Of a stretch of DNA of 64,000 bases, positions 50,056-59,762 are shown piece after piece. The first letter of the stretch is position 1, and every line of letters starts with the position of its first letter. Under the pieces are notes generated by a model. The model was not told the origin of the DNA. It did not search any database and was given only the letters and a program-made list of their open reading frames with translations. This stretch comes from Halomonas citrativorans (GTDB lineage Bacteria; Pseudomonadota; Gammaproteobacteria; Pseudomonadales; Halomonadaceae). The stretch lies in assembly GCF_900163645.1 (NCBI RefSeq), contig NZ_FUKM01000050.1, positions 1 to 64,000 on the forward strand. Direction: 5' to 3'. Made by a program: the position numbers and the translations under genes.

Positions 50056-50750
50056 GCCTTTCGCCTGCTGAGTGGGAAGTTATCCGCCTGAGCCTTTTAA
50101 TCGGGCTGGCCGCCATCGCCTGGATTCTACCTCCGGGTATTGCGGTAGCCTGGTGGCTGGCGCGCTTTGAGTTTCGCGGTAAAGCGGTGGTGGACGGCTT
50201 GATTCACCTGCCACTGGTGTTACCGCCTGTAGTAGTCGGCTATTTATTGCTGGTGACGCTGGGTAGACAAGGCGTTATTGGCCAATGGCTGTATAGCACA
50301 CTGGGAGTATCACTGCCGTTTACCTGGCAAGGCGCTGCGGTCGCCAGCGGCGTAATGGCATTTCCGCTGCTGGTGCGCGCCCTCAGGCTCTCGCTTGAGG
50401 CAGTGGACCCGAAGCTTGAGGCCGCTGCCAGCACGCTGGGCGCTAGCCGATGGCGGGTATTTACCACGATTACGCTGCCGCTCGCCGTGCCTGGCCTGCT
50501 AACCGGCACGGTACTCGCCTTTGCCCGGGCGCTTTCCGAGTTTGGCGCAACGATTACCTTTGCCTCCAACATTCCTGGAGAAACCCGCACCCTGCCACTG
50601 GCGCTTTACACCCTGATTCAATCCCCCGGCCAGGAATCCGCCGCCGCGCGACTATGCTTAATTGCCATTGCCATTGCGCTGGTTTCGCTGATTGCTTCTG
50701 AGTGGCTGGCCCGACGCACCCGACAACGCCTACAGGAACGCGATGGCTAA
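50052..50750 (+). CDS. modB: Molybdate ABC transporter permease ModB
   Basis: A 232-aa inner-membrane permease with five to six helices. The EAA-type motif that contacts the ATPase reads ASTLGASRWRVFTTITLPL. It overlaps modA by 4 bp (start GTG/ATG region at 50052) and modC by 8 bp, so all three are translationally coupled. ModB forms the channel of the molybdate importer. Confidence 0.94.
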   Translation: MSLSPAEWEVIRLSLLIGLAAIAWILPPGIAVAWWLARFEFRGKAVVDGLIHLPLVLPPVVVGYLLLVTLGRQGVIGQWLYSTLGVSLPFTWQGAAVASGVMAFPLLVRALRLSLEAVDPKLEAAASTLGASRWRVFTTITLPLAVPGLLTGTVLAFARALSEFGATITFASNIPGETRTLPLALYTLIQSPGQESAAARLCLIAIAIALVSLIASEWLARRTRQRLQERDG

Positions 50751-51855
50751 CGTAACGACTACTCCTCAGGCCAGCGACCCACGACTCAAACTGCAGGTTG
50801 AACAGCAGTTGGGGGCTTTTCATCTTTCAGTTGCACTCAACCTGCCCGCGACAGGCGTAAGCGGCTTTTTTGGCCCCTCCGGCAGCGGAAAAACCAGCCT
50901 GCTTAGGCTGATAGCCGGGCTTGAAAGGCCAAAACAGGGCGTCATAACACTGGGCGAGCAGACCTTGCTGGATACTCGGCAAGGCATCTTCGTACCGCCG
51001 CACCGTCGGCGTATTGGCGTTGTGTTTCAAGAAGCGCGCCTGTTTCCGCACTACCGCGTGCGTGGCAATTTAACCTACGGCATGCGTAAGCCGGCCGCGC
51101 AGCGCTTTGCTGAGATAGTGGAGCTATTGGGTATCGAAGCCTTGCTGGAGCGCATGCCCGGCACGCTTTCAGGTGGTGAAGCTCGCCGTGTGGCAATTGG
51201 CCGAGCGCTACTGAGCGAGCCCCAACTACTCCTCATGGATGAGCCGCTTACCGGGCTTGATGGCGCGCGCAAAGAGGAGCTGCTGCGCTACATCACCCGG
51301 CTCACCCAGCAGGTGGATATTCCGGTGATCTACGTTAGCCATGATGCCGAAGAGATCACGGCGATTGCCGATCACTTGGTGGTAATGAAAGCCGGACAGG
51401 TTCGCGCCAGCGACAAACTAGGCGCCCTGCTCCAGCGCTTTGATCTAACCCATGAACTGGGGGGATTTGATGCGGCCTCGCTACTGCAAGGCGAAGTAGT
51501 CGCCCATGAAACCGCGTATGGCCTGACCCATTTAGCGCTTGATGACAATTATCAGCTGGTACTGCCTGGTACTTCAGCGCCGATTGGCAGCCACTTACGG
51601 GTACGTATTCTGGCCCGGGATATTGCCCTAGCGCTTACCCCACCGGCCAACACTAGTTATCGCAACCAGCTCAGCGCCACCATCACTGATTTCATCACCC
51701 TCCCTGAAGCGCCTTACACAGTGGAGCTGCGTTTAAGCATCGGCCGGTTTTTCTTACGAGCCCGGCTAACGCGTAAATCATGGGATGAGATGGGGTTAGC
51801 AAAAGGCATGCAGGTCACGGCACTCATTCGCAGCGTGTCGTTTACGGCATGTTAA
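50743..51855 (+). CDS. modC: Molybdate ABC transporter ATP-binding protein ModC
   Basis: A 370-aa ABC ATPase. Walker A GPSGSGKTSLL, signature LSGGEARRVAIGRALL, Walker B LLLMDEPLTGLD and the switch histidine in YVSHDAEE are all present. The last 70 residues are a MOBE/TOBE domain (LRVRILARDIALAL, then TITDF) that senses molybdate. The start at ATG 50743 has AGGAA five bases upstream. It powers ModB. Confidence 0.95.
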   Translation: MANVTTTPQASDPRLKLQVEQQLGAFHLSVALNLPATGVSGFFGPSGSGKTSLLRLIAGLERPKQGVITLGEQTLLDTRQGIFVPPHRRRIGVVFQEARLFPHYRVRGNLTYGMRKPAAQRFAEIVELLGIEALLERMPGTLSGGEARRVAIGRALLSEPQLLLMDEPLTGLDGARKEELLRYITRLTQQVDIPVIYVSHDAEEITAIADHLVVMKAGQVRASDKLGALLQRFDLTHELGGFDAASLLQGEVVAHETAYGLTHLALDDNYQLVLPGTSAPIGSHLRVRILARDIALALTPPANTSYRNQLSATITDFITLPEAPYTVELRLSIGRFFLRARLTRKSWDEMGLAKGMQVTALIRSVSFTAC

Positions 51856-52074
51856 CTGGGCCAGGCCCGCATTTACCTTATAGGCTTTTGCGGTTAACTC
51901 ACCCCATGCAGTGATAGTTAGCCAAAGCTATACTATTTTACTGAAATAAAATTTATTTTTTAACTACTTAGCTTCTATCTTTCGGTAATTGTGCTGAGCG
52001 GGATCGGTTTTGGGGTACTTGCTGACCATACGGCGTTTTTTAGCTGATATAAGCACCCTCGCTAATAACGTCTC

Positions 52075-52665
52075 TTATACGTAGTTAGCCGGAAAAAAGT
52101 GCCGCTCAATAAGCTCAATCAGAATATGTAATATTTTGATATGAAGCTCCTGAACCCGGTCGGCAAAATCACCTGCTGGCGTGCAAATATACACATCACT
52201 GAGTGCCTCAAGCTCAGGGCTTCGTTTACCGGATAAAATAATCACCTTAAGCCCCTGCTCTTTAGCAGTATGCGCGGCCGCTACAACATTCTTGCTGGTA
52301 CCGCTGGTGCTAAGCGCCAACAAGCAGTCGCCTGATCGACCATGCGCTTCAACGTAGCGTGAAAACACCTGTTCATAGCCGAGGTCGTTACCCACACAGC
52401 TCATGTGGCCGGGGTCACTAATAGCTGCGGCGCCCAGTGCTGCTCGATCTTTCCGGTAACGCCCCGTTAGCTCTTCAGCAAAGTGCATGGCATCACACAT
52501 CGAGCCACCATTACCGCACGAGTAAACGCGTCCTTTTCTCTCAAAGGTATCAATCAAAATGCCTGCGGCCTGCTCAATAGTCGCCAATGCCGCTTGATTG
52601 GATAAGAGATTCTCAAGGGCAGTATGTGCTTCACGCAGGCTGAACTGGATGTGCTGAATGGACAT
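52075..52665 (-). CDS. gmhA: Phosphoheptose isomerase GmhA
   Basis: A 196-aa SIS-domain isomerase converting sedoheptulose 7-phosphate into D-glycero-D-manno-heptose 7-phosphate, the first step of the LPS inner-core heptose pathway. Key stretches match E. coli GmhA: VYSCGNGGSMCDAMHFAEELTGRYR with the catalytic glutamate and LSTSGTSKNVVAAA, then QELHIKILHILIELIE with the catalytic histidine. I chose ATG 52665 over the TTG at 52680 because MSIQH aligns better with the family start. It is a single gene here. Confidence 0.93.
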   Translation of the reverse strand: MSIQHIQFSLREAHTALENLLSNQAALATIEQAAGILIDTFERKGRVYSCGNGGSMCDAMHFAEELTGRYRKDRAALGAAAISDPGHMSCVGNDLGYEQVFSRYVEAHGRSGDCLLALSTSGTSKNVVAAAHTAKEQGLKVIILSGKRSPELEALSDVYICTPAGDFADRVQELHIKILHILIELIERHFFPANYV

Positions 52666-52796
52666 GGTTTTCTCATGCAAAAATGTTAGATGTTGCTCCT
52701 GCTGTAGATGCTAAACCAAATAGCGCCGTTAAGACATTTTGGGTATAAACCGGTGAACCCACGGCGGCGTTTTAATATTGAATCACAGGCCAAGCC

Positions 52797-54773
52797 TCAT
52801 GGCGCATTGTCGTGCCGATCCAGCGTCTGATGTATCAGAGTGATCGCATAAGCGGCTGTGTCATCCGCAGAGTCGTTAGCCGCTAAGTCGTTGGCCGCTA
52901 AGTCGTTCACCACTGACGCCGACAGGTTATTTTGAACAGGGTTTTCTAAAGCGGGCGTCTCAAGATTATTCTCGGCCGGGTGGGCAAGCCGAGCGCGAAT
53001 ACCGGCGATTGCTTGCTGCTCTTGCTCATTCGGCGAAACATGGCTAAACCGACGCTCCAGCAGATGCGCGGCGTACGCCAGGGTCGAGGCGTATTTCAAA
53101 TTCTGGTAGGCCCACCGGTGCGTCGCTCCGAACGATATGAAGCTTTGCATAGGGCTTGCAGCATCAACGAAGCTCGCCCGTGCTGTATCAAGCGCGGTGA
53201 CGGATGCTATCAGGCGTGAATGACGCTTCGCGTCGCCCTCTTCGGCGACAATATCCCCCAGTAGCTTTTCAAACGCGGATAGAAAGCGATCAAATGCCTG
53301 GCGTGCCTGCCCGCGAGTACTCTGCGGCAAGACGGCAAGCGAGACGATGATTCCAGCGAAGGCACCCACCAACGTTTCTTCCAGACGCAGGACAAGCAAC
53401 CCCGGCGTAAACTCCCCCAGAATTCCGTAGATGAGCGAAAGAGCGATGGTGATTAGAAACGTCATCATCGCGTAAGAGAGCATCATCAGATAAAACGCTG
53501 CAAAGATCGAGATCGTCACCAGCGGAATGGTCCAGTAGAGATTGCCATGCACCAGGGTAGCAAGCCCAATACCCACGCAAATGCCCACGGCAGTACCCAG
53601 TGCCCGATTAAGCCCACGAACGGCGACAGCACCCCGCGACTGAGTATTGGAGAAGATCAAGAAGGCCGTCATCACCGCCCAGAACCATCTTTCCGGAGAC
53701 AACACGAGACCCACTGTCATGGCAATGGCGGACGCCAGTGTTACCTGAACAGCTTGCCTGAAGAATGGATTAGCCAGAAGGCTTCCGCGCGGCGATGGGG
53801 CCGCGGCAGGCACCGAGGGCGGGCGTTTGGGGGATAAAGCCGAAGAGGAAGTACCGATAGAAGCGACATCGGCACGCACTTTTACTTCAATATCCCGCAG
53901 CTCAGTGAGCTGCTTTTCAAGCACGGCAAGCTCGGGGCCGGATGTCTTATGATCAACTTTTAGTGCGTCATCGAGCACCCTTTCGATAGCAAGTCTCAGG
54001 TCAAACAGCCGCATCGCCAGTAGGTCGGCTAATTTGACATCGACTGCTTCCGACATTGCGGGTAGATAGCTTTCGCATAAGAAAGCCGCCTCCTGCGCCC
54101 GGCGCGCAAGTTGGGTCGTTTCACGCAAGTCAATCGCCATGCCAGCCTGCAGCGAACGTGCGACCCCGACCTGCAACCGGTCTGCAGAAAGCAGGGAGGC
54201 GCGTATCGCCCGTTCAAAATCCTGAATGGGCCGTTCCGGCAGCACAAAATTGCGGACGAAATGAGCGATAAAGCCTGATAACGCTAATGAAATAGCGATA
54301 TCCATTAGGTCCGTATCAGGCGCCTTCAAAAAGGCAGCAATGACACCGCACATAAAGGTGAACGCGCCGACGCCCTGCCAGCGAGCGCCAAACTGGCGTA
54401 TAAATACTGCCCAAAAAATAACCCCAAGCAGCACGGCACTAATGTGAAGAATCGAGTGTTCAACTAGCGAAATCGCCGCAATGACGGCGAAGCCGCAGAG
54501 TGCGGCAAAAACGCGGGAAACAGCGCGTTTGCCAGCCGTCGCATCTTTTATCGCCACCGCTCCTTGAAGCGCAGTGAGCATCGCAACGGCATAGGCTGGC
54601 ACAGGCATGGGAAACCAGCGATGAAGAAGGAGAAGCGCTAGGCAGACAAGCCCCATCGTGAGCATTGCGCGCACAGCCAAGCGAAGCCGAACCCGGCCAG
54701 GGTCAGACGTCAAAATACTCAGCCTGAAACGGCCAAGAGCACAGGTTGCGAAATCGTAAGGTCTAATCACCAT
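52797..54773 (-). CDS. FUSC family inner-membrane protein (aromatic acid exporter-like)
   Basis: A 658-aa protein with two blocks of about six membrane helices (residues 30-170 and 350-490) separated by a helical cytoplasmic region, the FUSC/YccS/AaeB layout. The GLNRALGTAVGICVGIGLATLV stretch is typical of the second FUSC block. Related proteins export hydroxylated aromatic acids such as p-hydroxybenzoate. The C-terminal end holds an unusual repeat, NDLAANDLAANDSADD, encoded by tandem 15-bp copies. It is not next to an obvious partner membrane-fusion gene. Confidence 0.85.
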   Translation of the reverse strand: MVIRPYDFATCALGRFRLSILTSDPGRVRLRLAVRAMLTMGLVCLALLLLHRWFPMPVPAYAVAMLTALQGAVAIKDATAGKRAVSRVFAALCGFAVIAAISLVEHSILHISAVLLGVIFWAVFIRQFGARWQGVGAFTFMCGVIAAFLKAPDTDLMDIAISLALSGFIAHFVRNFVLPERPIQDFERAIRASLLSADRLQVGVARSLQAGMAIDLRETTQLARRAQEAAFLCESYLPAMSEAVDVKLADLLAMRLFDLRLAIERVLDDALKVDHKTSGPELAVLEKQLTELRDIEVKVRADVASIGTSSSALSPKRPPSVPAAAPSPRGSLLANPFFRQAVQVTLASAIAMTVGLVLSPERWFWAVMTAFLIFSNTQSRGAVAVRGLNRALGTAVGICVGIGLATLVHGNLYWTIPLVTISIFAAFYLMMLSYAMMTFLITIALSLIYGILGEFTPGLLVLRLEETLVGAFAGIIVSLAVLPQSTRGQARQAFDRFLSAFEKLLGDIVAEEGDAKRHSRLIASVTALDTARASFVDAASPMQSFISFGATHRWAYQNLKYASTLAYAAHLLERRFSHVSPNEQEQQAIAGIRARLAHPAENNLETPALENPVQNNLSASVVNDLAANDLAANDSADDTAAYAITLIHQTLDRHDNAP

Positions 54774-55149
54774 TATTGACAGGGCTCGGTAGTAAGCAAT
54801 CGGACAGAAGCGGTCAGCAAACGTCTCTTATTCACTCCAGACACTTTTATGAAGTCGAGACGCCAGCGCTATCCATTTCTTTTCCTTGTTGAGGCGATGG
54901 TATGGAACAGGAACAAAAGACGACAGACGCCTGAGCCACATCGTTATAGGACGTAATATTTGCAGGCGGCCTCTTTCCCTTACATTCCCAACATGCACTT
55001 ATCATTTATGAATCGATTCTTCATCCTGACAGGTTTAGTGTCAACCCAATAACCGCCGCGCTCTTTTTCTAAAATATTAAGTTGTCTTTTCCAACAATAA
55101 CTTTCAACAACAATAGCGTCATCAATAAACGAGTACGAACGATGTGCAT
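54774..55149. other. Intergenic region, no gene supported
   Basis: About 375 bp. A 35-codon + strand frame from ATG 54850 (MKSRRQRYPFLFLVEAM) and a 54-codon minus frame starting near 55006 exist, but neither has a convincing ribosome site or family. Promoters of the flanking genes are expected here, though none is clear. Confidence 0.4.
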
Positions 55150-55154
55150 AAAAA

Positions 55155-55180
55155 AAGCCCTTATCGATGGATAAGGGCTT
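55155..55180 (-). terminator. Terminator of the SLC13/DASS transporter gene
   Basis: AAGCCCTTATC (55155-55165) pairs with GATAAGGGCTT (55170-55180), loop GATG; five T follow on the minus strand beyond the stem. The stem is identical to that at 20132. Confidence 0.9.
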
Positions 55181-55206
55181 TGATCAAAAGCGATTAAAAG
55201 AGCGCT

Positions 55207-56877
55207 TTAGTGGCGGAAAGCTTCGGGATAGACCGTCAGATCAACCCCCCATAGCATCGGTAAAAGGAAGTATACAGCCGCCGTAATCAGGAGCATGGAG
55301 ATAATATTCAGGCCGAAACCGTTACGTACCATTTCGGTGATCTTGATTTTGCCGGTTGCGAAGATAATCGCGTTGGGCGGCGTCCCCACCGGCAACATAA
55401 AGGCACAGTTGGCCGCCATGGCAGCAGGTACCATCAAAGCAAACGGGTGAATATTTAGCGCCAGCGCCAGCGATGCCAGTACCGGTAAAATCATGGTTGC
55501 CGTTGCTGTATTGGAGGTAATTTCCGTAAGAAACAGCACTATACCGGTCGCCAGCAGAATGACCAGAATGAAATTCATTCCCTGGAGCACGCTCATCTGG
55601 TTGCCAATCCAGCCAGCCAGACCTGAAGACCCGAATCCTGCCGCAATGGCCAAGCCGCCTCCAAATAGCAGTAAAATACCCCACGGTACGTCCCGCGCGA
55701 TATCCCAGTTGAGCAGACAGCCGCCTTTGTTTTTGGAGGGAAGCAGGAACAGTAATATCGCAGCACTGATCGCTATCATGGCATCACTGATGCCTGGAAT
55801 ATTAATAATCTGGCCTTGCCATAAGAAAGAGCGCGTAATCCAGAAAAACGCTGCAAAAATGAACACCCCCAGAACGGCCTTCTCTTCAAATGAGATCTTG
55901 CCTAGCGCATCCTTTTCTTTCTTGATGAGCTCCTTACCGCCGGGAAGGTTACGAAAACTAATCGGATAAATCAGATAGGTAAGCATCAACCAACCCAACA
56001 CCAGCAGCACGATAACCACCGGGAAGGCAAACATTAACCAGCTGGCAAAGGAGATTTCAACACCAAAAAGCTGATTCACGACCGCAGCTAAAATGATGTT
56101 CGGCGGTGTACCAATCAACGTGCCTAACCCACCAATAGTGCCGCCGTAACCTACACCAAAAATTAGCGCTTTACTGAACTTGTCAATTTCCTTGCTATCA
56201 ACCTCGCCCCCGTTTTTACCCAGTTCCTGGCTCACCTGGTAGACGATCGCGGTGCCGATCGGCAGCATCATCATGACCGCGGCGGTATTCGACACCCACA
56301 TGGAAAGAAACCCAGTGGCAGCCATAAAGCCAAACACGATACTGTTAATACTGGTGCCCAACACGGAAATAATCGTCAGTGCAATACGCTTGTGCAGGTC
56401 CCACTTTTCCATGGCCAGTGCGATCATAAACCCGCCCAGGAAAAGAAAAATAATAGGATTTCCATAAGCAGCCGTAACCGTACTTCCATCCAATGCGCCC
56501 GTAATAGGCAGCAATATAATGGGTAATAACGACGTTGCCGGGATAGGGATAGCCTCAGTAATCCACCAAACAGCGACCCACAACGTAGTTGCCAAGACCA
56601 TGCGGCCTTCAAAACTTAAATCAGCAGGATGAAAAAACAGCGCAACCAAAGCAAACAGCAGCGGCCCAAGTACAAGCCCTACTGTTTGGGGCTTATTGTA
56701 GGCAGGTGGGCGTGGAGATGGCCCGCTGCCTTGGGACTGACCACTACCGGATGCGGCGGAAGGACGTGAGGTGCTGGAAGCATGCGTTGAGGGTAACGCA
56801 CACATCAGCAGTTTCTTGGCTTGATCGTGGGAATACCATAGCTGGTCCCACACGGTCATCATGGCAACTCTGCGCAT
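55207..56877 (-). CDS. SLC13/DASS family Na+/dicarboxylate (or sulfate) symporter
   Basis: A 556-aa inner-membrane carrier with about eleven helices. Both Ser-Asn-Thr substrate/sodium motifs are present: WVSNTAAVMMMLPIGTAI in the first repeat and ITSNTATATMILPVLASLAL in the second, plus the FLPVGTPPN-like block (MLPVGTPPNAIIFATG). Members carry succinate, malate, citrate or sulfate with Na+. The 60-residue N-terminal stretch is polar and Ser/Pro-rich. Starts at 56877, 56862 and 56928 are all open; none has a strong ribosome site, so the N-terminus is uncertain. Confidence 0.88.
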   Translation of the reverse strand: MRRVAMMTVWDQLWYSHDQAKKLLMCALPSTHASSTSRPSAASGSGQSQGSGPSPRPPAYNKPQTVGLVLGPLLFALVALFFHPADLSFEGRMVLATTLWVAVWWITEAIPIPATSLLPIILLPITGALDGSTVTAAYGNPIIFLFLGGFMIALAMEKWDLHKRIALTIISVLGTSINSIVFGFMAATGFLSMWVSNTAAVMMMLPIGTAIVYQVSQELGKNGGEVDSKEIDKFSKALIFGVGYGGTIGGLGTLIGTPPNIILAAVVNQLFGVEISFASWLMFAFPVVIVLLVLGWLMLTYLIYPISFRNLPGGKELIKKEKDALGKISFEEKAVLGVFIFAAFFWITRSFLWQGQIINIPGISDAMIAISAAILLFLLPSKNKGGCLLNWDIARDVPWGILLLFGGGLAIAAGFGSSGLAGWIGNQMSVLQGMNFILVILLATGIVLFLTEITSNTATATMILPVLASLALALNIHPFALMVPAAMAANCAFMLPVGTPPNAIIFATGKIKITEMVRNGFGLNIISMLLITAAVYFLLPMLWGVDLTVYPEAFRH

Positions 56878-56928
56878 TATAAAAACACCGCCGTCAGGTG
56901 AGCAAAAAAGTAGATTGATAGTGAGCAA

Positions 56929-57725
56929 CTTACCCAGGCTGAGAAGGGCTCAACGATTTCGTGGCGCCCTTTATTCACTGCAATAGGACATTAGTCCAGT
57001 AAATCACTCATAATTACAACCAAAGTCTAACAACGTTAGTCGTATAGCCTGGAACAGCAGGCACCTTGGTTATTGCCAAAAATGTCTATCGCTGTGTGCT
57101 GTCAGTCGAAAATCTGGAAAAAACATCGGGTTTTCAAGCGTCACCCATCAACACAGGCTTTGCCTTGGTGACATATTGATGGCAAAAAAATTAACTTTTT
57201 GTATAGCTTTTATTAAGTCGTTTTTTACCGATCGTGGTCTATGCTGAAACCTGAAGCGGTCTTTCAGAAACGATACTTTAAAAATGCAGTGAAATGGCCC
57301 AAGGGTACGGGCTTTGGATTAGCGGGGATCAGGGGTTACTAACTGCAACGCTCAAAGAGTCAAGGTGATGCGTCAACATCTTTCAATAGAGCAAAACCAT
57401 GCAGTCGTGAGAATATTGAAAAACAACTTACAGAACAGCGATGTAGACGTTAAAAAAACCAAGAAGCAGAAATGACAAAACTTGCTTCACTGGCTTTTTT
57501 ATCGGGCTGCGTAGTCACATTGATCGCTACGTTACCTCTGTAATAGCGATAGGGAAGGCAGCGAAATCCCTCTACTCATCGTAGCGGGATTTTTATTGGG
57601 CGAAAGCATAAGAGCGAGAAGAGGCAATAATTCCTTTAGGGGTTTGCTTCTGAAGAAAACCTATATTACTCTTGAAGAGTACAATTTACGTACAAATAAA
57701 CTCAGCATTCACAAGGAGTAGTGGC
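56929..57725. other. Long intergenic region before the 95-aa gene
   Basis: Nearly 800 bp with no gene of recognisable family. A T-rich patch at 57180-57245 (CTTTTTGTATAGC) may hold a promoter. Two overlapping short frames between 57472 and 57720 show membrane-like runs and are listed separately. The region could encode a small RNA, but I cannot show it. Confidence 0.4.
57472..57543 (+). CDS. Possible 23-aa hydrophobic peptide
   Basis: ATG 57472 encodes MTKLASLAFLSGCVVTLIAT and then LPL and TAA, essentially one membrane helix with a lipobox-like LSGC. A purine stretch AAGAAGCAG precedes it. In another frame the following 180 bp read on as a further hydrophobic segment (IPLLIVAGFLLGESI) to TAG 57718-57720, so a frameshifted larger membrane protein is an alternative. 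Confidence 0.25.
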   Translation: MTKLASLAFLSGCVVTLIATLPL

Positions 57726-58013
57726 ATGCAACATATCCATCTATCAGAGATTTCCCAAGCAGGTCTTCAACTTGCTATTCAAGAAATCAAGGATGAAATG
57801 TTCGACACCCCAGAATGCGATTACACCATCGCTAAGCTGCTCTGCCACTGTAGCCAGTTTGAAACAGCAGAGCATCAGCTAGACGAAATGCTTTTGAAAT
57901 GGGGCTCCTCCCCCGACGTGATTGAGCTAACTGACAAAGGCTATGCCATGATAGCCAGTGCCGTTGCTGCGGTTTCTAGCAAGACACCTCGTCAGGCAAT
58001 AGTCGCTGCCTAA
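57726..58013 (+). CDS. Hypothetical 95-aa protein
   Basis: ATG 57726 has a strong AAGGAGT ribosome site; the longer frame from 57672 has none. The product is soluble and helical, starting MQHIHLSEISQAGLQLAIQE, with four cysteines, including CDYTIAKLLCHC. No family is recognised. It may be regulated independently: a terminator follows it at 58046. Confidence 0.6.
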   Translation: MQHIHLSEISQAGLQLAIQEIKDEMFDTPECDYTIAKLLCHCSQFETAEHQLDEMLLKWGSSPDVIELTDKGYAMIASAVAAVSSKTPRQAIVAA

Positions 58014-58045
58014 TTATTTACTTATCAAAGTACTGCTTTTCAGCC

Positions 58046-58080
58046 CTACCCTTGCCTCTTTTATTCGGCGGCAAGGGTAG
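58046..58080 (+). terminator. Terminator after the 95-aa gene
   Basis: CTACCCTTGCC (58046-58056) pairs with GGCAAGGGTAG (58070-58080) in an 11-bp stem with a 13-nt loop, 33 bp after the stop; TATTCGTTTAA follows. The rest of 58081-58357 shows no gene. Confidence 0.7.
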
Positions 58081-58357
58081 TATTCGTTTAATCGGTCAGT
58101 CTTACCCGCTGCGTATCCCCGCTCATTAAAACATCGTTTCTCAGCACATTCTCCTCCCAGCTTTTTTTTGCACTTACAGGGCTGACATACAAAGCAATAC
58201 CAGTGTTGCCAAGCGCAGTGATTACTCTCCTTAATACCCCACTCGAAGAAACTTACGCGCGAAAAGCCCGCAGGATAGCGGCAGGTGATAGAATGCTGCC
58301 CCTTTCCGGAGGCGTCTACGTATGCCCATTCCTATTCGACTACCAGAGTGACGCGCG

Positions 58358-59584
58358 ATGATTGCAACCGCCACTGGCTTCTTCCGCCCGCTTTTACAGC
58401 TGGGCCTTATCCCGCAGATTTTAATTGGCATCGTGGCAGGTACGCTGCTCGCAATCTTTGCACCCGCGATTGCCGGTGATGTAGCGCTACTGGGTCAGCT
58501 GTTCATTGCCGCCCTTCAAGCCGTTGCGCCTATTTTAGTTTTTGTTCTGGTGGCAGCCGCTATTTCCGCGCATAGGCAGGGGCAGCCTACGCATATTCGT
58601 TCGGTGCTGGTGCTGTATATCGTCGGTACGCTGATAGCGGCACTGATTGCGGTAGCCGCGAGCTTTTTGTTTCCCACTGAGTTGTCTCTTAACGCAGAAC
58701 AGGTAAGTGGTAACCCGCCCGGAAATATTTTTCAGATACTGCAAAACCTACTGCTGAATGCGGTCGCTAACCCTGTTACTGCGCTGATGGAAGGTAATTT
58801 TATTGCTATTCTTGCCTGGGCCGTCGGTTTGGGTTTAATGCTGCGCCAAGCCAGCGAAACCACCCGCCTTGCCCTTAGCGATCTTTCTGACGCCGTTTCA
58901 CGGATTGTGGCGCTGGTTATTCGCATTGCTCCACTGGGTATCTTTGGCCTGGTGGCCGGTACGCTGGCCGAGTCAGGTATCGAAGCGCTGCTTAATTATG
59001 CTCAGCTATTAACCGTTATTGTGGGCTGCATGCTGTTTGTCGCGCTGGTGAGCAACCCACTGCTGGTGTACATCGCCACTCGTCAAAACCCTTACCCACT
59101 GGTCTTTGCCTGCCTGCGTGGCAGCGCGATCACCGCCTTCTTCACGCGTAGCTCTGCTGCCAACATTCCGATTAACCTTGAGCTTTGCCGCCGCCTGAAG
59201 CTAGACCCCGACACCTACTCCATCTCTATTCCGCTGGGTGCCACCATCAACATGTGTGGCGCGGCCATCACTATCACTGTCATTACGCTGGCCACGACAC
59301 ATACCTTAGGCATCAACGTCGATTTCCCCACCGCGCTACTGCTATGCATCGTATCCGCACTGGCGGCTTGCGGCGTTTCAGGCGTGGCGGGCGGCTCGCT
59401 AATGTTGATCCCGATGGCCGCTAACCTGTTTGGCATCCCTACCGAAGTGGCTATGCAGGCGGTTGCGATTGGCTTTGTGATCAGCGTGGTGCAGGACTCC
59501 ACAGAGACGGCGCTTAACTCCTCAACCGACGTACTGTTTACCGCGGCTGCTTGCCGAGCTAAAGAGGCAAAGACCAGCGCCTAA
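58358..59584 (+). CDS. sstT: Serine/threonine:Na+ symporter SstT
   Basis: A 408-aa member of the dicarboxylate/amino-acid:cation symporter family with eight helices and two re-entrant loops. Matches to SstT include [36 protein letters not shown] and [17 protein letters not shown], where the serine-rich loop binds substrate, then [17 protein letters not shown]. It imports serine and threonine with sodium. The start is ATG 58358. Two strong hairpins follow the gene. Confidence 0.94.
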   Translation: MIATATGFFRPLLQLGLIPQILIGIVAGTLLAIFAPAIAGDVALLGQLFIAALQAVAPILVFVLVAAAISAHRQGQPTHIRSVLVLYIVGTLIAALIAVAASFLFPTELSLNAEQVSGNPPGNIFQILQNLLLNAVANPVTALMEGNFIAILAWAVGLGLMLRQASETTRLALSDLSDAVSRIVALVIRIAPLGIFGLVAGTLAESGIEALLNYAQLLTVIVGCMLFVALVSNPLLVYIATRQNPYPLVFACLRGSAITAFFTRSSAANIPINLELCRRLKLDPDTYSISIPLGATINMCGAAITITVITLATTHTLGINVDFPTALLLCIVSALAACGVSGVAGGSLMLIPMAANLFGIPTEVAMQAVAIGFVISVVQDSTETALNSSTDVLFTAAACRAKEAKTSA

Positions 59585-59599
59585 ATTTAGAGCGTTCAG

Positions 59600-59638
59600 C
59601 CTTCTCTTAACAGCCACGCTCCCGCTGTTAAGAGAAGG
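59600..59638 (+). terminator. First hairpin after sstT
   Basis: CCTTCTCTTAACAG (59600-59613) and CTGTTAAGAGAAGG (59625-59638): a perfect 14-bp stem, 11-nt loop, 16 bp after the sstT stop. No T-tract follows. Confidence 0.65.
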
Positions 59639-59643
59639 CCAAT

Positions 59644-59698
59644 AAATACCAACGGCCCGTTTTGGATCATGACTTCAAAACGGGCCGTTTTGGTATTT
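59644..59698 (+). terminator. Second, long hairpin after sstT
   Basis: AAATACCAA plus CGGCCCGTTTTG (59644-59664) pairs with CAAAACGGGCCG, two bulged T, then TTGGTATTT (59676-59698): 21 paired bases in all. The T-rich right arm supports termination on the + strand. Confidence 0.8.
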
Positions 59699-59762
59699 GG
59701 CTTCTTGCGGTTAGCATCACCCACCACTCGCTCAAGCGGCGAAGCGCTTTATAACGCTCAGG

